This document shows, in pieces, positions 6,508-11,373 of a stretch of 11,373 bases of DNA. This DNA is from Clostridia bacterium (GTDB taxonomy: Bacteria > Bacillota_A > Clostridia > Oscillospirales > CAG-272). The notes below the pieces were generated by a model. The model saw nothing but the letters and a program-made list of their open reading frames with translations, was not told where the DNA came from and did no database searches. The DNA lies in contig JAFVYX010000117.1 in the NCBI GenBank assembly GCA_017500625.1, forward strand, positions 1 through 11,373, written 5' to 3'. Numbering within the stretch: position 1 is the first letter of the stretch; every line of letters starts with the position of its first letter. The position numbers were made by a program, and so were the translations under genes.

Positions 6508-6714
6508 ATGACTAAGTTTTTTGCTGCTATCGGCTATATCGCCAGCGTTCTGGCGGCGGCCACCGGCATCATCTGGCTGCTCAATAAGCTCGCCGACCGT
6601 GAGATCGAGGAGGAGCTGGAGTGCGAGTGTGAGTGCTGTGAGGACGAGGACTGCTCGGAGTGCGAGTGCGGCTGTGCTGAGGACGTCGCTGCCGAAGAGG
6701 CGGTTGCCGAGTAA
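6508..6714 (+). CDS. Small membrane-anchored protein with Cys/Glu-rich tail (unknown function)
   Basis: A 68-residue protein I cannot assign to a named family. Residues 4-28 form one hydrophobic helix (FFAAIGYIASVLAAATG and on to IIWLLNKL), then a short charged linker. Residues 38-56 contain eight cysteines (39, 41, 43, 44, 49, 52, 54, 56) alternating with Glu and Asp, and the end is acidic. Such a tail could bind metal ions or form disulfides; this is inference. The gene is well supported as real: it has its own promoter, a GAAAGGGG ribosome site before ATG 6508 and a strong terminator after the stop, with no co-transcribed partner. Which side of the membrane the tail faces is unclear, though the K27/R31 pair after the helix suggests the cytoplasm. 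Confidence 0.82.
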   Translation: MTKFFAAIGYIASVLAAATGIIWLLNKLADREIEEELECECECCEDEDCSECECGCAEDVAAEEAVAE

Positions 6715-6726
6715 GGCATACAGCGT

Positions 6727-6757
6727 AAAAAGTCCCTGCTTGGCAGGGGCTTTTTTC
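6727..6757 (+). terminator. Terminator of the small Cys-rich protein gene
   Basis: AAGTCCCTGC pairs with GCAGGGGCTT (one G-T wobble) across a short TTG loop and is followed by a run of T residues. It lies just downstream of the TAA stop at 6712-6714. Confidence 0.92.
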
Positions 6758-6785
6758 TTTCTTTTGAAAAAAGCGGCGAGGCAAC

Positions 6786-6814
6786 TTGATTTTTTTGCCG
6801 CGATGTGATATACT
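6786..6814 (+). promoter_or_regulatory. Promoter of hom
   Basis: TTGATT (6786-6791), a 17-bp spacer and TATACT (6809-6814) with TGA as an extended -10. Transcription would start near 6821, giving a leader of about 29 nt. That is too short for a T-box or riboswitch, so no RNA attenuation of hom is visible here. Confidence 0.8.
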
Positions 6815-6849
6815 GTCATGGATAGAAAGAGCGCTGAAAGGAGTATGCT

Positions 6850-8058
6850 ATGCAGGTTGCAGTGCTTGGGTGCGGCGTTGTCGGCCGCGGTACCGTGGAT
6901 CTTCTCACCGCCAATGCGGAGCTGATCGCGGCACGCGCGGGTGAGAGCGTCACCGTAAAATACATTTTGGAGCGTCGGGAGCTGCCCGACTGTCCGTACG
7001 CCGATAAGATCGTGCGCGACTATGACGTGATCGTTGAGGATCCCGAGGTCGGCATGGTCATCGAGGCCATGGGCGGCAGTCACCCCGCGTATGAGTTCTC
7101 GCTTCGCGCCCTGGAGGCAGGGAAGCACGTGGTCACCTCCAACAAGGAGGTCGTGGCCAATTTCGGCGTGGCGCTTCTTGAGGCCGCCGCCAAGCACGGC
7201 GTGCAGTACCTCTTCGAGGCGAGCGTTGGTGGCGGTATCCCCGTTCTTCACCCCCTGGCCGAGGATCTTTCGGGCAACGCCATTGACAGCATTGCGGGCA
7301 TTCTGAACGGTACCACCAACTTTATCCTGACCGAGATGTTCACGAAGGGCAAAAGCTTTGCCGATGCCCTTGCCGATGCGCAGGCCCGCGGCTATGCCGA
7401 GGCCAATCCCGCCGCAGACGTGGAGGGGCTCGATGCCTGCCGTAAGATCGCCATTCTCACGGCGGTCGCCACGGGTGTGCTTGTCCCCACCGATGCGATC
7501 CATACCGAGGGCATCACCGCCATTCGCGCCGAGGACGTTCGCGCCGCCGCCGCGGTCGACTGCGCCATCAAGCTCCTTGGCCGTATGGTGCGCACCGAGG
7601 CGGGCGAGACCTTCCTGATGGTCGCTCCCTTCTTCGTGCCGAGCACCTCGCCCCTCTATACCATTGCCGACGTCTTTAACGGCGTTCTGGTCCACGGCAA
7701 CTTTGTCGATAACGTCCTCTTCTTCGGTCGCGGCGCGGGTGCCGCCCCCACCGCCTCCGCGATGGTGGGTGACGTCATGCACGTGGCCTCTGGCGGGGCC
7801 CCCGTACACCGTCCCTGGAAGCGTGGCGATGGCGAGAGCGTCACAGACTTTGCCCACTTTGCCTGCCGCCGTTATGTGGCGCTGGACGGCGTTACGGAGA
7901 GTGCCGCTGCGGTCATCTTCGGGGAATTGACGGCGATCGCCTCTGAATGTGGCATCTCCTTCTTGACGACCGAGATCAGCGAGCGTGAGTTTTCCGATAA
8001 GCTGGCAAGGATCACCGCCGCAGGCGGGAAGCTTTTGTCCCATATCCGCCTTCTCTGA
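6850..8058 (+). CDS. hom: Homoserine dehydrogenase
   Basis: Cytoplasmic NAD(P)H enzyme that reduces aspartate semialdehyde to homoserine, the branch point to threonine and methionine. It has 402 aa. The Rossmann motif is GCGVVGRG at 7-14. The catalytic domain includes GILNGTTNFILTEM (about 150-163) and the signature ANPAADVEGLDACRKIAIL, where Asp195 and Lys199 match the family's catalytic pair. The segment after about residue 330 resembles an ACT regulatory domain (ALDGV, AIASECGISF, LARI) but is shorter and more degenerate than in typical 430-aa enzymes, so feedback control by threonine may be altered. ATG at 6850 follows AAAGGAG. The gene stands alone, not next to thrB or thrC. Its terminator is the first hairpin of the downstream repeat array. 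Confidence 0.96.
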   Translation: MQVAVLGCGVVGRGTVDLLTANAELIAARAGESVTVKYILERRELPDCPYADKIVRDYDVIVEDPEVGMVIEAMGGSHPAYEFSLRALEAGKHVVTSNKEVVANFGVALLEAAAKHGVQYLFEASVGGGIPVLHPLAEDLSGNAIDSIAGILNGTTNFILTEMFTKGKSFADALADAQARGYAEANPAADVEGLDACRKIAILTAVATGVLVPTDAIHTEGITAIRAEDVRAAAAVDCAIKLLGRMVRTEAGETFLMVAPFFVPSTSPLYTIADVFNGVLVHGNFVDNVLFFGRGAGAAPTASAMVGDVMHVASGGAPVHRPWKRGDGESVTDFAHFACRRYVALDGVTESAAAVIFGELTAIASECGISFLTTEISEREFSDKLARITAAGGKLLSHIRLL

Positions 8059-8195
8059 GGGCGGTAATTTCGGGCATAACCAAAAAAAGGAGCACAGGGG
8101 TGCTCCTTTTTTCTATCGCGGCTCGCTCCCCTTGACGTACGCGTTGTACGCCGTCGGGTCACGATCCGCAATTTCTGCTCCGAATTTCCTCGCCC
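8059..8195. repeat. Structured intergenic repeat, copy B1 (type II), first unit of the tandem array
   Basis: Starts at the base after the hom stop. Outer ends pair as GGGCG (8059-8063) with CGCCC (8191-8195), and AATTTCGGGCA (8066-8076) with TGCTCCGAATTT (8176-8187, imperfect). Inside are a terminator hairpin (8082-8112) and a second hairpin (about 8115-8172) containing CGTAC/GTACG. Copies B1, B2 and C have GGGCATAACC at 8072, 8201 and 8330, an exact 129-bp period. Confidence 0.85.
8082..8112 (+). terminator. Terminator of hom, within repeat copy B1
   Basis: The A run and GGAGCA (8082-8094) pair with TGCTCC and a T run (8101-8112) around a CAGGGG loop. It begins 24 bp after the hom stop and works in both orientations. 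Confidence 0.9.
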
Positions 8196-8324
8196 TTGAC
8201 GGGCATAACCGAAAAAAGGAGCACAGGGGTGCTCCTTTTTTCTATCGCGCTTCTCATGCGCTCGACGTATTTTCATACGCCTTCGGCCTGAGAAGCACGA
8301 TTTCTGCTCCGAAATTCCTCGCCC
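8196..8324. repeat. Structured intergenic repeat, copy B2 (type I)
   Basis: Second tandem unit. Its terminator hairpin (8212-8241) matches that of B1, including the CAGGGG loop. The second hairpin (8244-8301) is instead of the copy A type: GCTTCTCA pairs with TGAGAAGC, and the inner CGTAT-TTTC-ATACG replaces CGTAC/GTACG. The right end reads TGCTCCGAAATTCC. The first few bases (CTTGAC) link it to B1. Confidence 0.83.
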
Positions 8325-8392
8325 TTGGCGGGCATAACCGAAAAAGAGAAGGAGCCGTTGGCTCCTTTCCTTTTTCTATCGCAGCTCGCTCC
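8325..8392. repeat. Structured intergenic repeat, copy C, truncated
   Basis: Third unit. It keeps GGCATAACC, a terminator-type hairpin and CTATCGCAGCTCGCTCC like B1, then matching stops at 8392, one base before the TAA-rich end of the symporter gene. The second hairpin's right arm and the outer right arm are missing. Confidence 0.75.
8341..8376 (-). terminator. Terminator of the symporter gene, within repeat copy C
   Basis: GAAGGAGCC and GGCTCCTTTC form the core of a stem with a GTTG loop and two mismatches toward the base. On the minus strand the hairpin is followed by a TTCTCTTTTTC tail, about 20 bp past the symporter's stop. Confidence 0.75.
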
Positions 8393-8396
8393 TTAT

Positions 8397-9717
8397 TTAT
8401 TTCAATAGCCCCTCGTTGCGCGTCAGCGCCACGATGCGGTCGGCGTTTTTGAGGATCGCCGTGATGTTGAGAATCGCCATCGCGGCGATCACGGCATCGC
8501 AAACGGCCCACACGCCGTCGGCAGGGAGAACGCTCCCCAAGGCCAGCGCCCCCGCGAACACGGGGGCGTAGAGCCATCGCGCGGCAGGGCGGCGGCAGAG
8601 GTGCGAGAGGGCGGTCTGTCCATAGCTCACCCAGCACGCCACCGTGGCGTAAGCAAAGAAAAGGATCGAAAGCGCCAAAAAGGGGGAGGCGGCGTCGCCC
8701 AGCACCGTGGCAAAGGCCCCTGTCACCGTGGCGGTGGCCGAGGCCGCGGGGAGCTCGGGAAAGACGAGCAGCACCGAAAGGGCGGTAAGACTGCACATCA
8801 GGAGCGTATCGACAAACACCTCAACGAGGCCCAGCACTCCCTGCCGTACGGGAGACGTCACCTCGGCGCCGCCGTGGGCAAAGGGGGCGGTGCCCACCCC
8901 CGCCTCGTTGGAGAAAAGCCCCTTGCCGATACCCGCCCGCATCGCCCGTGCGATCCCCGCACCGCCAAGCCCTGCCCCCGCGCTCCTCAGAGAAAACGCC
9001 TCGCGCAGTATACGGGAAAGCACGCTCGGTAGTGAAGTAATGTTTACAAAAATCACGGCCAGCGACACGGCCACGTAGAGAAGGGTGAAAAGGGGAATGA
9101 GAATAAGCGTCAGGCGCTCGACGCCGCGCCGCCCGCCGAGGAACAAAAGGAGCGTGACGGCGGCAAGGATCAGTCCCACCGAAAGGGGAGGGAGGGGAAG
9201 CACGGGAGCGATCCCCTCGGCAATCACGTTGCCCTGCAAAAGACTGCCCATCGTGAGCGAAAGCAGGAGCGAGAGAAGTGCAAAGAGAAGGGCCGCTCCC
9301 CCACCGAGGGCAGGGCGGATATAGTCAATGGCGCCGCGGCTCTCGGCGGCGCTTTTCCGCGCATCGAGCGCCAATGTGATCTCGGCGTATTTCAGAATGG
9401 CGGCCAAAGCACCGCCTACCCACAGCCAGAGGACCGCGCCCGCACCTCCGAAGCGGAGCGCCACGGCCACCCCCGTGATGTTGCCGACGCCCAGCGTCCC
9501 CGCCAGCGCCAGCGTAAGGGCGGAAAGTCCGCCACGCCCCCCGCTCTGCGCCCTTTTTCCTCGGCCTCCGCCACCGCAAAGGCAGCGCAGAGTGGCCCGC
9601 GGTCGGCGCAGCGGAAATGCGCCGAGGCGGCGGTAAAAATACAGCCCCGAAAAAAGCAGCAGGGGCGGAAGCGCCGCCCCACAGAAGATACGTGTTCAAG
9701 AAATTCAAAAAATGCAT
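8397..9717 (-). CDS. Alanine/glycine:cation symporter (AGCS family), apparent 5' frameshift
   Basis: Sodium- or proton-coupled amino-acid carrier of the inner membrane. Family signatures are LGVGNITGVAVAL, GAGAVLWLWVGG, GLFSNEAGVGTAPFAHGG, PVRQGVLGLVEVFVDT and FAYATVACWVSYGQ, with about ten hydrophobic segments. The start is best placed at ATG 9717: GAGGTG lies five bases upstream, and the first residues MHFLNFLNTYLLWG are AGCS-like. That frame leaves the family at about 9677-9690. Homology resumes in the next frame with LPPLLLFSGLYFYRRLG and continues to the TAA at 8397. Removing one base from the C4 run at 9677-9680 would restore a 439-aa protein of normal length. The uninterrupted part alone (GTG at 9470 onward) lacks the first helices and is unlikely to work. 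Sequencing error, a real mutation or recoding are all possible. Confidence 0.88.
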
Positions 9718-9767
9718 ACCGTCACCTCGGTATATCCTATGACGGCAGGGCGGTGCGTATGAGCGAA

Positions 9768-9802
9768 CAAAAAGAGCCGCACAGCAAAGCGTGCGGCTCT
9801 TG
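9768..9802 (-). terminator. Terminator of typA
   Basis: AAGAGCCGCAC and GTGCGGCTCTT form an 11-bp stem around GCTTTGCT, followed on the minus strand by TTTTTG. It lies immediately after the typA stop and before the symporter's ribosome site. Confidence 0.92.
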
Positions 9803-9805
9803 GAT

Positions 9806-11373
9806 TTACGATTGGGCGGTTCCGCGCAGACGGGCGGCCTGGGCCTTGAGTCGGGTGGGAGTATCCAGAATGCGCTTGCGCAGACGCAGCGATTTGGGAG
9901 TGACCTCCATCAGCTCGTCGTCGGCGATGAACTCAATGGCCTCCTCGAGCGACATATTGCGGGGCGTGATGAGCGTCAGCGCCTCGTCGGCGCCCTTGGA
10001 GCGCACGGCGGTGAGGTGCTTCTTCTTGCAGACGTTCACCGAGATGTCGCCCATCTTCGGGTTCTCGCCCACGATCTGTCCCTCGTAGACCTGCACCGAG
10101 GGGCCGACAAACAGGGGGCCGCGGTCCTGCGTGTAGTAGAGGCCGTAGCTCGTGGTCTCGCCCGTCTCGCTGGCGACAAGGGAGCCCGTAAAGCGGACGT
10201 TCACGTCGCCCTTGTAGGGGGAATAGCCGTCAAAAACGGTGTTCATAATGCCCTCGCCGTGGGTATCGGTGAGGAACTCACTGCGATAGCCGAAGAGGCA
10301 ACGCGAGGGAATGCGGTAAAAGAGGCGCTGGCGGCTGCCGCGCAGCTGCATATCGAGAAGCTCACCCTTACGGGCACCAAGCTTTTCCATGACCGCGCCG
10401 AGGTACTCCTCGGGGACGTCCACCTCCAGGCGCTCCATCGGCTCACAGCGGGTGCCGTCGATCTCCTTGTAGAGCACACGGGGAGTCGAGCAGCACAGCT
10501 CGTAGCCCTCACGGCGCATGTTCTCAATGAGGATCGAGAGGTGCATCTCGCCGCGGCCTGCCATGCGAAAGCTGTCGGTGGTGTCGCCGTCACTCACACG
10601 GAGAGAAACGTCGCGCAGAAGCTCACGGTAGAGGCGCTCGCGCAGATGGCGCGAGGTGACGTACTTGCCCTCGGTGCCCGCAAACGGACCGTCGTTGACC
10701 GAGAAGGTCATCTCAATGGTCGGCTCGCTCACCTTGACAAACTCCAGGGGCTCGGGCGTGTCGGTGGCCGAAACGGTGTCGCCGATCGTGATGTCGGCGG
10801 CGCCCGAGAAGCAGACGATGTCACCGATGCGCGCCTCGGTCACGGGAGAGCGGCGCAGGCCGTCAAACTGGTAGATCGAAACGATGCGCGCGCGGTCGCA
10901 CTTGCCCTCGTCGTGGTAGTTGGTGATCGCCACCTCCTGATTCTGACGGAGAACGCCGCGCTCGATGCGCCCGATGCCGATGCGGCCGACGTAATCGTTG
11001 TAGTCGATCGAGGAAACGAGAAGCTGGAGAGGGCCCTCCTCCTCGCCCTCGGGGGCGGGAATGTAGTCGACGATCGTGTCAAAGAGGGGCTGCAGGTCCA
11101 CGCCTGCCTCGTAGGGCGAGAGCGAGGCCGTGCCCGCGCGGCCCGAGCAGAAGAGCATCGGGGAGTCAAGCTGCTCGTCGGTGGCATCGAGGTCCATCAG
11201 AAGCTCAAGGACCTCCTCCTCGACCTCCTCAATGCGGGTATCGGGACGGTCGATCTTGTTGACCACCACGATCACGCGGTGATCCAGCGCCAGCGCGCGC
11301 TCCAGCACGAAGCGGGTCTGGGGCATGGGCCCCTCTGCGGCATCCACCAGCAGAATGACACCGTCCACCATCT
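9806..11373 (-). CDS. typA: Translational GTPase TypA/BipA, N-terminus outside window
   Basis: Ribosome-binding GTPase related to EF-G and LepA, involved in ribosome assembly and stress adaptation. About 521 residues are present; the family is about 605-615 aa, so about 85-90 N-terminal residues (P-loop, switch regions, DTPGH) lie beyond the right edge, and the ATG at 11371 is internal. Visible parts are the end of the G domain (MVDGVILLVDAAEGPMPQTR, then NKIDRPD as G4), a beta-barrel domain II (DYNDYVGRIGIGRI), EF-G-like domains III and V (AGRGEMHLSILIENMRREGYE; GEGIMNTVFDGYSPYKG) and the TypA-specific C-terminal domain (YEGQIVGEN, NVCKKKHLTAVRSKGADE, LRLRKRIL). No defect is visible. A terminator follows the TAA. 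Confidence 0.97.
   Translation of the reverse strand, partial: MVDGVILLVDAAEGPMPQTRFVLERALALDHRVIVVVNKIDRPDTRIEEVEEEVLELLMDLDATDEQLDSPMLFCSGRAGTASLSPYEAGVDLQPLFDTIVDYIPAPEGEEEGPLQLLVSSIDYNDYVGRIGIGRIERGVLRQNQEVAITNYHDEGKCDRARIVSIYQFDGLRRSPVTEARIGDIVCFSGAADITIGDTVSATDTPEPLEFVKVSEPTIEMTFSVNDGPFAGTEGKYVTSRHLRERLYRELLRDVSLRVSDGDTTDSFRMAGRGEMHLSILIENMRREGYELCCSTPRVLYKEIDGTRCEPMERLEVDVPEEYLGAVMEKLGARKGELLDMQLRGSRQRLFYRIPSRCLFGYRSEFLTDTHGEGIMNTVFDGYSPYKGDVNVRFTGSLVASETGETTSYGLYYTQDRGPLFVGPSVQVYEGQIVGENPKMGDISVNVCKKKHLTAVRSKGADEALTLITPRNMSLEEAIEFIADDELMEVTPKSLRLRKRILDTPTRLKAQAARLRGTAQS

Noticed and set aside
6815..6849. Riboswitch or T-box leader before hom
   Set aside because: The promoter leaves only about 29 nt of leader, with no room for a structured sensor.
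6487..8043. 518-codon minus-strand open frame opposite hom and the small Cys-rich gene
   Set aside because: It mirrors the codon structure of hom, matches no family I recognise, and lies opposite genes with good promoters and ribosome sites. High-GC genes often produce such shadows.
8059..8392. Possible CRISPR array
   Set aside because: The period is 129 bp, there are only three units, and the regions between conserved blocks are related to each other and form hairpins. They are not unique spacers.
7985..8796. Overlapping open frames running through the repeat array on both strands
   Set aside because: They translate the 129-bp repeat and hairpins into basic, low-complexity sequence and overlap hom or the symporter. 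The repeats are better read as non-coding.
9325..9717. Separate 130-aa gene starting at 9717
   Set aside because: Only its first 14 or so residues look like protein of a known family; the rest is the out-of-frame reading of the AGCS gene and is Arg/Gly-rich. It is the 5' piece of the frameshifted symporter.

Overview
The window looks like chromosomal DNA from a high-GC member of the Clostridia, probably an uncultured gut lineage. Genes are GC-rich. The gaps between them are short and AT-rich, with strong AGGAGG-type ribosome sites, TTGnnn-17-TATAAT promoters and U-tailed terminators. Ribosomal protein L28 has four zinc-ligand-type cysteines, and one membrane protein resembles the YtvI branch of the AI-2E permeases found in spore formers. 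This placement is inferred from gene style, not from a marker phylogeny.

Layout from left to right: the Obg GTPase gene (5' end outside the window) and its terminator; a 137-bp gap with an apparently orphan promoter; two Gfo/Idh/MocA-family oxidoreductase genes on the minus strand that form one operon, divergent from an AraC-family regulator gene; a structured 129-bp repeat element; a minus-strand cyclophilin gene; a plus-strand AI-2E/YtvI-like permease gene that converges with rpmB; a small gene for a membrane-anchored protein with a very cysteine- and acid-rich tail; homoserine dehydrogenase; a tandem array of two complete copies and one truncated copy of the same repeat; a minus-strand alanine/glycine:cation symporter gene with a frameshift near its 5' end; and the 3' five-sixths of typA/bipA, cut by the right edge.

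Most genes are single transcription units of housekeeping character (Obg and TypA in ribosome biology, L28 in the ribosome, PPIase in folding, Hom in Thr/Met synthesis). The one clear accessory module is the AraC regulator with its divergent oxidoreductase pair, probably for sugar or polyol use. The most unusual content is the repeat family: imperfect palindromes that carry a terminator hairpin plus a second conserved hairpin, found only between convergent genes, with paired base changes that preserve the fold. The frameshifted symporter and the Cys-rich microprotein are the other points worth checking.
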